A stretch of 5,186 bases of DNA. Source: Thermocaproicibacter sp002410755 (GTDB lineage Bacteria > Bacillota > Clostridia > Oscillospirales > Acutalibacteraceae). The notes beneath the pieces were generated by a model. The model was given only the letters and a program-made list of their open reading frames with translations. It had not been told where the DNA came from and searched no databases. This document shows, one piece after another, positions 1-5,186 of this stretch (position 1 is the first letter of the stretch; every line of letters begins with the position of its first letter). Made by a program: the position numbers and the translations under genes. The stretch lies in the NCBI GenBank assembly GCA_036839715.1, contig DAITDU010000074.1:1-5186 (forward strand). The letters are read 5' to 3'.

Positions 1-425
1 AGCCTGTCCCTATAGCCCTTATTTTATCAGGCTTCCGTGGCATCGAAATTAATTCGTTTACGGGATAGCGTCAATTTACTGTAGGGAAAGAAAGAATAGA
101 GACATCCTGAAATATTCTTACTAGCAACAGTGGTCTTGATTGATTTCATTAATTTTAACAGCAATCAATCTTGTCAGCTGCATTTATTCCACGATCTGCT
201 TGACAACGAGCCTCTGCCGGTGTGGCTTACGGCAGATGACGGCAGCAGCCATCTCTAACAGCGGGATAGGCTTTGCCATATCTGGTTGTCGGTTTGACTG
301 CGGCCTTCGCCTGTTGAAGCTGTTCCCAAATGCTTTGCTTTTGCTCCGGCTGAGTTGCTTGTTGTTTCGTCCAGTTGTAAAGGCGGGCGTGTAAGCAGAA
401 TAGGATCATTCTTCACTTTGTTTAC
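1..425. other. Gene-poor left flank with degenerate short frames
   Basis: No intact, recognisable gene lies here. The stretch holds short open frames on both strands, none with a good ribosome binding site. It also holds several weak inverted repeats: AGCCTG at 1-6 with CAGGCT at 28-33; AAGAATA at 92-98 with TATTCTT at 113-119; and GATTGATT at 138-145 with AATCAATC at 163-170. About 1-180 is rather AT-rich, while 181-400 looks more like decayed coding sequence on the minus strand. No U-tract terminator follows the kinase stop codon at 426-428. I read this as the decayed or rearranged boundary between the resistance cassette and its neighbour. Confidence 0.5.
227..409 (-). pseudogene. Possible remnant of a mobile-element protein tail (unidentified)
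   Basis: The minus strand carries a 60-codon frame rich in Gln, Lys and Ala. Its middle (PEQKQSIWEQLQQAKAAVKP, roughly residues 21-40) resembles in style the low-complexity, charged C-terminal tails of conjugative-element proteins (relaxases, DUF3801/PcfB-like or DUF4316-like proteins) that contain 'PSIREQL...AK'. That resemblance is from memory and is weak. The frame then ends in atypical Cys/Arg-rich residues. A second minus-strand frame starting inside it (M-A-K-P-I-P-L-L-E...) stays open for about 31 codons, to a TAA near 185. The pattern suits a frameshifted, decayed gene end. I see no Shine-Dalgarno at the ATG. It could equally be non-coding. Low confidence. Confidence 0.2.
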
Positions 426-1799
426 TTAATTCTGTACAGGAATTTCAATTGTCACCTTTCCTCCACCGATCTCCACAGAATTGTCTAAACTCAAAATTCC
501 ATGATGCAATTCAACAATGCGCTCTGTGACGTACAATCCGATTCCATAATGCTCCGATGAGTTACGGCTTTTGTCCCCTTGGTAAAACTGAATTTTTGCG
601 TTTTTCAGATCTTCCGGCGAGAATCCCTTCCCGCTATCCACGATGCAAAAACGCAGATGGTGTTCCAAGCAGTCAATGTAGATGTCAAGGGAGCCGTATT
701 TCGGGCTGTATTCCACCGCGTTAGAGACAATATTCATAATAGCTCGATTCAATAAATCCGGATCAATCTGAACAATCTGCGGCAGTTTGGCGACATGAAA
801 AGAAACAGTCAGTTCTTTTGTGGTAGCCAAGCCGTTCATCTGATCGGTCAACTCCCGAATGAAATTCTCTGTCGGGACATTTTGTATGCTGGCTGAATTG
901 CCGGATTCCGCGTGGGTTAATTCGATCAGTGTCCGTAAATATGCTTCCATCCGGTCGGTGTTCTTTAAAATATAGTCTGTATATTTGGTCTGCTTAACAG
1001 TCAAGCCGGACCGGTTCAACAGTTCCGCGTTCCCATGAATGATCGTGAGCGGGGTCTTAATATCATGTGCGAGGGCGGAAGTTTGCTCGCGGCGTGCCTG
1101 TTCCAGTTTCCATTGCTGGGTCAAGGAGCACTTCAGCGCTTCCTTCATGTCGGTAATGGCGTTTAAAACGTGATTGAATTCTTTTATGCCGGATGGACGC
1201 ACAGTAAAATCCAGATCCTGTTCCGCAATTTTTTGGGCGGCATCCATCATGGGCCACAATTGCTTTTTCAGACGCTGTGCAAAGCGGTAGGTCACTGCAA
1301 AGCATCCGATCAGACAGCCGATTAAAAAAAGAACAATGCTGAATATACTAATGCTTGGAAAGTATCGGTTCATCCATTCTATCGCATACCGTTCCCGGAT
1401 CGTATAATGCACGACACAGGAACCGTCGCTCCGCTTAACGGTTACATAACAATCGGCAGCGGAATATGGCGTGTAGCTGCCCTTTGCATACGAAACAGCC
1501 TTTTGTTGTTCCGATGCGCCCATATTGCTTTGAACTACGGTTCCGTCTGTTGAAAGCAGGACGTAAGTGGTATGAGACGGAATCACACTTCCGTCAAACG
1601 GTTGAACGGATGCGATGCGGTTTTCCGCCTGTTTGACGGCAAGCTCCGTTGCATTTGCCGAGATATAGAATCCTGTCTGATAACCGGCGAAAAGCAATCC
1701 GTAAACCACAATCGTTACCGACGCTAACGTGAATACTACCAGAAGGAGATACTGTAAAAAAATGATTTTAAGGGATACTGCTTTCTTTTTTACGCCCAT
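426..1799 (-). CDS. lanK: Lantibiotic-sensing histidine kinase (LanK, SpaK/NisK type)
   Basis: A 457-residue membrane sensor kinase, close to the length of SpaK/NisK. Hydrophobic segments at about 11-37 and 149-172 bracket an extracytoplasmic domain of about 110 residues, followed by a HAMP-like linker (about 172-225). The dimerisation/phosphoacceptor helix carries ALAHDIKTPLT, with His245 as the predicted autophosphorylation site. The ATPase domain has the N box (NIVSNAVEYSP, Asn360), G1 box (DSGKGF, 388-393), an F-box-like IQFYQGDKSRN (403-413) and G2 box (YGIGLYV, 418-424). The start overlaps the regulator stop by 10 bp. A GGGGG run at 1811-1815 lies 11 nt upstream, so translation is probably coupled to the regulator. 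The sensor domain holds two cysteines (C117, C128). It probably detects a lantibiotic or related cationic peptide and phosphorylates the adjacent regulator; the ligand is inferred only from the neighbouring lanFEG genes. No terminator is visible downstream. Confidence 0.93.
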   Translation of the reverse strand: MGVKKKAVSLKIIFLQYLLLVVFTLASVTIVVYGLLFAGYQTGFYISANATELAVKQAENRIASVQPFDGSVIPSHTTYVLLSTDGTVVQSNMGASEQQKAVSYAKGSYTPYSAADCYVTVKRSDGSCVVHYTIRERYAIEWMNRYFPSISIFSIVLFLIGCLIGCFAVTYRFAQRLKKQLWPMMDAAQKIAEQDLDFTVRPSGIKEFNHVLNAITDMKEALKCSLTQQWKLEQARREQTSALAHDIKTPLTIIHGNAELLNRSGLTVKQTKYTDYILKNTDRMEAYLRTLIELTHAESGNSASIQNVPTENFIRELTDQMNGLATTKELTVSFHVAKLPQIVQIDPDLLNRAIMNIVSNAVEYSPKYGSLDIYIDCLEHHLRFCIVDSGKGFSPEDLKNAKIQFYQGDKSRNSSEHYGIGLYVTERIVELHHGILSLDNSVEIGGGKVTIEIPVQN

Positions 1800-2449
1800 T
1801 TGTATCCAATCCCCCAGACGGTCAAAATGGGGGACGCCTCATATACCAAAAATTTTGACCGGATATTCTTGACATGCTCTGAGATCGTCGAAGAATCGCT
1901 TTCGCCGGAGTAGCCGTAGACGGAGTCATAGATTTGTTCTTTCGAGAACACCTGCCCCCGATTTTTTGCCAGAAATTCACAGATCTCATATTCGGATTTC
2001 GTTAAAGGTATCGATTTTTCCTTAATACTGACCTCTTTTGCGGAAAGGTCGAACCGAATCCCGGATGTATTAAGGACCGCATGCTTCTCCCGTTGTTCCC
2101 GTCTGAGATGCGCATTGACCCGCGCCTGTAATTCTTCAATGCCGAACGGCTTGGTAATGTAATCATCCGCTCCGTTGCCGAGGCCCTCAACAATATCCGT
2201 TTCCTGCGTCTTGGCCGTTAAAAACAAAATCGGACAGTCCACAGTGTTTCGGATTTGTTTGCAAAACGCCATGCCGTCCATTCCCGGCATCATAATATCT
2301 AAAAGAATTAAGTCATAATCAATTAGCTTGTCCACATTGATCGAGTCTGCGCGGTCAGCGGTGTCAACCTTGTGGCCGCTTTCCATTAAAGCATTCCGAA
2401 TCAATGCCAGAATATCCGGCTCATCATCAATCGCCAGAATATGTGCCAT
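1790..2449 (-). CDS. lanR: OmpR-family response regulator (LanR, SpaR/NisR type)
   Basis: A 219-residue two-domain regulator of typical OmpR/PhoB length. The receiver domain (1-120) has the acidic pocket Asp8/Asp9, phosphoacceptor Asp51 (LLDIMMPGMDG), Thr78 and Lys100 (ITKPFG). The winged-helix DNA-binding domain (about 128-218) contains LTKSEYEICEFLAKNRGQVF and the recognition-helix region SSTISEHVKNIRSKF, and ends with the family-typical VWGIGYKW. The start is the ATG at 2449, because GGAAGGGGGGGAG lies 5 nt upstream and the protein then begins MAHILAIDDEPD. An ATG at 2515 would add 22 unrelated residues that run through the promoter. It is the cytoplasmic partner of the overlapping kinase and probably activates lanFEG, as NisR, SpaR and CprR do in their clusters. 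It has its own promoter 88 bp downstream of lanG. Confidence 0.94.
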   Translation of the reverse strand: MAHILAIDDEPDILALIRNALMESGHKVDTADRADSINVDKLIDYDLILLDIMMPGMDGMAFCKQIRNTVDCPILFLTAKTQETDIVEGLGNGADDYITKPFGIEELQARVNAHLRREQREKHAVLNTSGIRFDLSAKEVSIKEKSIPLTKSEYEICEFLAKNRGQVFSKEQIYDSVYGYSGESDSSTISEHVKNIRSKFLVYEASPILTVWGIGYKWA

Positions 2450-2466
2450 TTGACTCCCCCCCTTCC
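2450..2466 (-). promoter_or_regulatory. Shine-Dalgarno site that fixes the regulator start
   Basis: On the minus strand GGAAGGGGGGGAG (2466-2454) ends 4-5 nt before the ATG at 2449. It is the strongest purine tract in the gap. It supports the 219-residue form of the regulator over the longer frame opening at 2515. Confidence 0.8.
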
Positions 2467-2473
2467 GATAAGA

Positions 2474-2502
2474 AGTATACCCGGCCGGGATAAAATAAGC
2501 AA
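2474..2502 (-). promoter_or_regulatory. Sigma-A-type promoter of the regulator-kinase pair
   Basis: On the minus strand TTGCTT (2502-2497) and TATACT (2479-2474) are separated by exactly 17 bp, close to the TTGACA/TATAAT consensus. Transcription would start near 2467, giving a leader of about 18 nt that is almost all Shine-Dalgarno. The spacer contains the perfect palindrome CCCGGCCGGG (2480-2489). This would let the two-component system be made independently of lanFEG, although read-through from lanG is also likely because no terminator intervenes. Confidence 0.65.
2480..2489. repeat. Perfect 10-bp palindrome in the promoter spacer
   Basis: CCCGGCCGGG is a complete 10-bp palindrome filling the -10-proximal part of the spacer of the regulator promoter. 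It is GC-only in an otherwise AT-rich gap. It could be a protein-binding site or a feature altering promoter melting; chance is also possible for a 10-bp element. Confidence 0.45.
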
Positions 2503-2537
2503 ACATACGGTTCATCGTCAGGTTGAAATTTCAGGCG

Positions 2538-3278
2538 TTATTCATAGTTTTTACGGCCTTCCCACCGTTTGAACCAGATCAGACTTAAAATCAACGCCAA
2601 AATCGTAATAGGTACGGCAATCAGAATCCAAGTCCGGATTTCCATATAAAAGCTCATGTTGTTTGGGTGTGCCCACATGGAAGTCAAATCACTTCCCAGC
2701 CGTGCTCCCCATGTGCAGGGAAGGTAATACCAAATTCCATCCCCAAGCCCTGTTAAGGCAAGCAGGGCAAGCAGAATTTCTAAAATTCCCATCCCGATCG
2801 ACGTTCCGCCTCCAAATTGGAAGCTGACAAACAGATGAAGGAGATAAAGGAATACGCTTGAGCAGATCAGCAGTAAAGCAGCCCATACATAGAATTGGGA
2901 CGGAGCTTTTTGAAAAAATCCTCCGAACAGGCCGATGGCCAGCGCAACGGAACACGCACCGAAAAGCAGAAGTGTAAATAACTTGCTTAGATAAGCGGTA
3001 CTTCGCGATACCGTGCCGCTCATCATGACTTGAAAATGTCCGGCCTCTGCCTCCAAGTCAGCAGCTTTACTGCATAAAAGCCCAACCACAATGGGAAACA
3101 CGCCGCCGATCAGTTCAAGGTAGGCGCTGAGAACCGTTTCGGACTTTAGCGTAGTTATGGAACAATAGAGAATGGCCAAAAGGGCAAAGCCAAGCGGCAA
3201 AAACAGATGAATCCACGGCAGAAACGTATGGCGGGATTTATAAAAATCGGAGCGCACGCCACGCACAAAAGCCCCCAT
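2538..3278 (-). CDS. lanG: Lantibiotic immunity ABC permease, MutG/LanG type
   Basis: A 246-residue ABC-2-type integral membrane protein, the usual length of LanG permeases. Six hydrophobic segments can be placed at about 22-42, 51-70, 97-121, 129-152, 159-178 and 214-235. The N-terminus is short and cytoplasmic and starts with an amphipathic stretch (VRGVRSDFYKSRHTFLPW) typical of the family. Before the last helix is YYLPCTWGARL (184-194), matching the Trp-containing 'P-x-(S/T)-W-x-x-R-L' loop seen in LanE/LanG proteins. The start ATG at 3278 follows the lanE TAA after one base. AGGAGG (3293-3288) sits 9 nt upstream inside lanE, so translation is probably coupled. It forms a heteromeric channel with LanE, driven by LanF, that removes lantibiotic from the membrane (family knowledge). 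G rather than E is assigned from gene order and the weaker CPYSW motif. Confidence 0.88.
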   Translation of the reverse strand: MGAFVRGVRSDFYKSRHTFLPWIHLFLPLGFALLAILYCSITTLKSETVLSAYLELIGGVFPIVVGLLCSKAADLEAEAGHFQVMMSGTVSRSTAYLSKLFTLLLFGACSVALAIGLFGGFFQKAPSQFYVWAALLLICSSVFLYLLHLFVSFQFGGGTSIGMGILEILLALLALTGLGDGIWYYLPCTWGARLGSDLTSMWAHPNNMSFYMEIRTWILIAVPITILALILSLIWFKRWEGRKNYE

Positions 3279-3279
3279 T

Positions 3280-4017
3280 TTATCGAACCTCCTGTTTTTG
3301 AAACCAATTTGCCGTCACAATTGACAGCACGACAAACAGCGTAATAGAAAGAATGATACCGACCGGAATGACGCTTGTATTCAGTAAAGTGTTTCCTTGT
3401 TCGGCCAGAAGGCCGTTCGGCATCACATGAATCACCGGGCACATCAGGCGCGACCCCCAACTGTAAGGGCACAGCCACCAGAAGTCTTCAGTCGCCGCCA
3501 GCACATTCAGGGCAATCCCTCCGAGGACATTCACAAGGATTGTAACCATCGTTCCGAACTTTTTAGCGAGAAACAGACAAAACGGAATCTGCCACAGGGA
3601 GGTAACGATTAAGACCAGGGATGCGGCAAGCATCTGCCCATAAGAATAAGAAACCGCATATTTTGCGTAAATCGTAGCTTTGCCCAAAGCCAGCACAGCA
3701 AAATGGAAAATGCTGGCCGATACAAGATAAATTCCGATCAGTGCAATTTTGGCAAGCCACGTTTTCTTTAAGGAAACCGGCAGGGAAAATACGGCCCGGT
3801 AACGAAGCCTTTTATCCTCATACTGGTTCATTAGTGCGGGCACAAGTGAAAGGAACCCCGGCAGGATCATCACATACCACCAGTTGTAGCCGTTGGTTAT
3901 GAACCAAATGCTGGTAAGCACCGCGTGAAACAAAACAAGCGCAGGGGCCAGAATAATCAGGGCCTTGGCGAAAGTCCGTCGGCATTTGAGGCTCTCCGCC
4001 TGAATATAGTTCCACAT
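3280..4017 (-). CDS. lanE: Lantibiotic immunity ABC permease, MutE/EpiE/LanE type
   Basis: A 245-residue ABC-2-type membrane protein with about six hydrophobic segments (roughly 18-40, 46-64, 88-111, 128-151, 155-174, 215-237). A cytoplasmic loop after the second segment (NQYEDKRLRYRAVFSLPVS, 64-82) precedes the third helix, as in EpiE/MutE proteins, and probably contacts the ATPase. The loop WLCPYSWGSRLMCPVIHVMPN (181-201) is the most family-specific stretch and points to the E subunit. The ATG at 4017 lies one base after the lanF TGA. AAGGGAG (4033-4027) within lanF, 9 nt upstream, serves as the ribosome site. It pairs with LanG to form the transmembrane part of the exporter. The gene is intact, with no frameshift. 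A general bacitracin-type ABC-2 permease is the main alternative, but the paired E/G arrangement argues against it. Confidence 0.89.
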   Translation of the reverse strand: MWNYIQAESLKCRRTFAKALIILAPALVLFHAVLTSIWFITNGYNWWYVMILPGFLSLVPALMNQYEDKRLRYRAVFSLPVSLKKTWLAKIALIGIYLVSASIFHFAVLALGKATIYAKYAVSYSYGQMLAASLVLIVTSLWQIPFCLFLAKKFGTMVTILVNVLGGIALNVLAATEDFWWLCPYSWGSRLMCPVIHVMPNGLLAEQGNTLLNTSVIPVGIILSITLFVVLSIVTANWFQKQEVR

Positions 4018-4018
4018 G

Positions 4019-4726
4019 TCAGCCGTCTCCCTTCCGGTTTTTCTCGACGACTTCCATAAAGAGCGATTCCAAATCCTCGCCGGGATTGATTTTTGCCTGG
4101 TATCCGAGAGCTCCGCCCGCTATGATGCCGATGTGGTCGGCAATCAACTCTACCTCCGACAGAATGTGGCTGGACAAAATCACCGTAATACCCTCCCCCG
4201 GGAAAGCACGGATCAGCTTTCGCAAATCCTGAATGCCGATTGGGTCAAGGCCGTTCGTCGGCTCATCCAGAATTAGAAGTTTGGGATGATTGAGCAGAGC
4301 AATCGCAATGCCGAGTCTTTGTTTCATTCCCATGGAAAAATGACCGGAACGTTTCTTCCCGGTATTTGCCAAATCCACTGTCTGCAAGACCTCATCAATT
4401 CGGGAATCAGGCAAACCCAAAAGGAGAGTGCGTACTTTCAGATTTTCCCGAGCCGTTAAATTTTCATACAACGGCGGCGATTCGATGAGGGCACCGATAT
4501 TATTCAAATCGTTCCGGCTCCACGGATGCCCTTCAAACAGGATCTCCCCTGACGTTTTATGGATCATCCCGGTAATCACCTTCAGAGTGGTGGACTTACC
4601 GGCTCCGTTTGGTCCAAGTAAGCCGTAAACTGAATTTTCCTGCACGGAGAGGGACATGTTCTTTACTGCCTGCTGCCGTCCAAATTTTTTACAGAGATTT
4701 TGGGTTTCTAAAATATAATCAGCCAT
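4019..4726 (-). CDS. lanF: Lantibiotic immunity ABC transporter ATPase (LanF)
   Basis: A 235-residue ABC ATPase that powers the LanEG permease. Visible motifs: Walker A GPNGAGKST (38-46), signature FSMGMKQR (130-137), Walker B LLILDEP (150-156, Asp154 and Glu155), D-loop GLDP (159-162) and switch His187 (SSH). Where most ABC ATPases have a Q-loop glutamine, this one has Glu82 in ALIESPPLYENLTA. This 'E-loop' is a known hallmark of LanF proteins and is the best single reason for a lantibiotic-immunity call over a generic exporter. I chose the ATG at 4726 because AAAGGAAG lies 6 nt upstream and the protein then opens MADYILETQNLCKKFG, as relatives do. The ATGs at 4732 and 4753 lack a properly spaced ribosome site. 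It is the first gene of the lanF-lanE-lanG run. Confidence 0.93.
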   Translation of the reverse strand: MADYILETQNLCKKFGRQQAVKNMSLSVQENSVYGLLGPNGAGKSTTLKVITGMIHKTSGEILFEGHPWSRNDLNNIGALIESPPLYENLTARENLKVRTLLLGLPDSRIDEVLQTVDLANTGKKRSGHFSMGMKQRLGIAIALLNHPKLLILDEPTNGLDPIGIQDLRKLIRAFPGEGITVILSSHILSEVELIADHIGIIAGGALGYQAKINPGEDLESLFMEVVEKNRKGDG

Positions 4727-4732
4727 GTGCAT

Positions 4733-4740
4733 CTTCCTTT
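4733..4740 (-). promoter_or_regulatory. Shine-Dalgarno site that fixes the lanF start
   Basis: AAAGGAAG on the minus strand (4740-4733) ends 6 nt before the ATG at 4726. It directly abuts the alternative ATG at 4732, and nothing comparable precedes the one at 4753. This favours the 235-residue product over the 244-residue reading. Confidence 0.7.
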
Positions 4741-4771
4741 TCTTTAAGTTCATGACATAGGTTACACCACA

Positions 4772-4800
4772 ATTTTAAGGATTCCATAAAGATTTGAAAA
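4772..4800 (-). promoter_or_regulatory. Likely lanFEG promoter
   Basis: On the minus strand TTTTCA (4800-4795, 4 of 6 matches to TTGACA) and TAAAAT (4777-4772, 5 of 6 to TATAAT) are 17 bp apart. Transcription would start near 4765, leaving a leader of about 39 nt before lanF. A weak -35 with a good -10 is what an activator-dependent promoter looks like, and a direct repeat lies at and just upstream of the -35. Confidence 0.5.
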
Positions 4801-4817
4801 CGTCTTAAAAAAACGTC
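4797..4817 (-). repeat. Direct repeat at the lanF -35, candidate LanR operator
   Basis: The 8-mer GACGTTTT occurs twice on the minus strand, at 4817-4810 and 4804-4797, with a start-to-start period of 13 bp. The proximal copy overlaps the putative -35. OmpR-family regulators usually bind tandem half-sites next to the -35, so this is a candidate operator for the neighbouring regulator. The period is a little longer than the 10-11 bp common in the family, so the functional half-sites may be offset from these copies. A looser inverted pair TTTTAAG/CTTAAAA (4773-4779 and 4804-4810) also brackets the promoter. Confidence 0.4.
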
Positions 4818-4831
4818 ACCGATCACATTTC

Positions 4832-5186
4832 ATTATCGTGGAATGCGGAAATCTCCTGCGGCGCAGGGGCTACCGCATCAAAATTCTCAACACCATCAAC
4901 TTCAAAAAGTCGATGCACTACAATCCTTTCGCGTACATCCATTCGGAAAAAGACATTTTGAAGCTGGTCACGGCGCTGATCGCCAACACCAAAGGAAACG
5001 GCAAATCCGGAGATGACTTCTGGGAAAAAGCAGAGACCCTCTTTTACACGGCGCTCATCGGCTACATCCACTATGAGGCCCCGGTCGAGGAACAGAATTT
5101 CGCCACGCTGATCGAGTTTATCAACGCTTCGGAGGTCCGGGAAGATGATGAGGAATTCAAAAATCCCGTGGATCTCATGTTTGAGG
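4832..5186 (+). pseudogene. 5'-truncated TraG/VirD4-type conjugative coupling protein (runs off window)
   Basis: The plus strand is open from 4832 to the window end (118 complete codons). It encodes IIVECGNLLRRRGYRIKILN, then NTINFKKSMHYNPFAYI, LVTALIANTK, DDFWEKAETLFYTALIGYI and NPVDLMFE. This is the stretch just after the 'DPKG' element of TraG/VirD4-family type IV secretion ATPases common in Firmicutes conjugative elements, which link the relaxosome to the transfer channel at the membrane. Full proteins are about 600 residues. The N-terminal membrane helices and the Walker A region are missing: an in-frame TAA lies at 4787-4789 and no start or ribosome site precedes the homology. GTCACCGATC at 4815-4824 could be a frame-displaced remnant of the preceding V-T-D-P codons. 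The 3' end is cut only by the window edge. As seen, it cannot make a working coupling protein. Confidence 0.75.

Noticed and set aside
92..119. Possible rho-independent terminator (7-bp stem, 14-nt loop) for the minus-strand operon
   Set aside because: The stem AAGAATA/TATTCTT is almost all A-T, the loop is long and the following T run is broken. It lies over 300 bp beyond the kinase stop.
140..394. An 84-codon plus-strand frame, Leu/Cys-rich, that could look like a small membrane peptide or a lantibiotic precursor
   Set aside because: There is no ribosome site. The Cys and Leu content comes from the complement of a Gln/Lys-rich minus-strand frame. There is no leader-core arrangement with a processing motif, so it is not a credible lanA gene.
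395..411. AGAAT/ATTCT hairpin just downstream of the kinase gene
   Set aside because: It is only a five-base A-T-rich stem with no U-tract, too weak to call a terminator.
2450..2515. N-terminal extension of the response regulator (22 residues from an ATG at 2515)
   Set aside because: The extension runs through a promoter-like region, has no ribosome site, and does not resemble receiver domains. The ATG at 2449 has a strong Shine-Dalgarno and gives the usual family start.
4727..4753. Longer lanF starting at 4753 (244 residues) or 4732
   Set aside because: No properly spaced ribosome site precedes either. The AAAGGAAG at 4740-4733 is correctly spaced only for the ATG at 4726.
4823..5071. An 82-codon minus-strand frame opposite the coupling-protein fragment
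   Set aside because: It is antisense to a clear TraG/VirD4-like sequence, and its composition looks like a shadow frame with no family resemblance.

Overview
The window looks like a piece of a Clostridia-type (Bacillota) chromosome or integrative conjugative element. The evidence is strong purine-rich Shine-Dalgarno sites, ATG starts, tightly packed one-strand genes, and protein families typical of gut and related Firmicutes. I cannot name a genus from the sequence alone. Most of it (426-4726) is one compact cassette on the minus strand, read right to left: lanF (ATPase), lanE and lanG (membrane permeases), then an OmpR-family response regulator and a histidine kinase. This is the lantibiotic self-protection/resistance layout known from NisFEG-RK, SpaFEG-RK and C. 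difficile CprABC-K.

Layout. 1-425: no convincing intact gene, only short degenerate reading frames and weak inverted repeats. 426-1799: sensor kinase. 1790-2449: response regulator, overlapping the kinase start by 10 bp. 2450-2537: an 88-bp gap holding a good sigma-A-type promoter for the regulator pair, with a perfect 10-bp palindrome in its spacer. 2538-4726: lanG, lanE and lanF, with single-base gaps between them. 4727-4831: promoter region of lanF, with an 8-bp direct repeat at and upstream of the -35. 4832-5186: on the plus strand, a fragment of a TraG/VirD4-type conjugative coupling protein that lacks its N-terminal half and runs off the window.

How the genes probably work together (inference from the families). 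The kinase senses a lantibiotic or similar envelope-active peptide through a roughly 110-residue extracytoplasmic domain and phosphorylates Asp51 of the regulator. The regulator activates the lanF promoter, and perhaps its own. The LanFEG ABC transporter then expels the peptide from the membrane or lipid II. No lantibiotic precursor, dehydratase/cyclase, processing transporter or protease is present, so within the window this is a resistance-only module. The truncated conjugation gene next to it suggests that the cassette is, or was, cargo of a conjugative element and that its arrival or a later rearrangement broke the coupling-protein gene.
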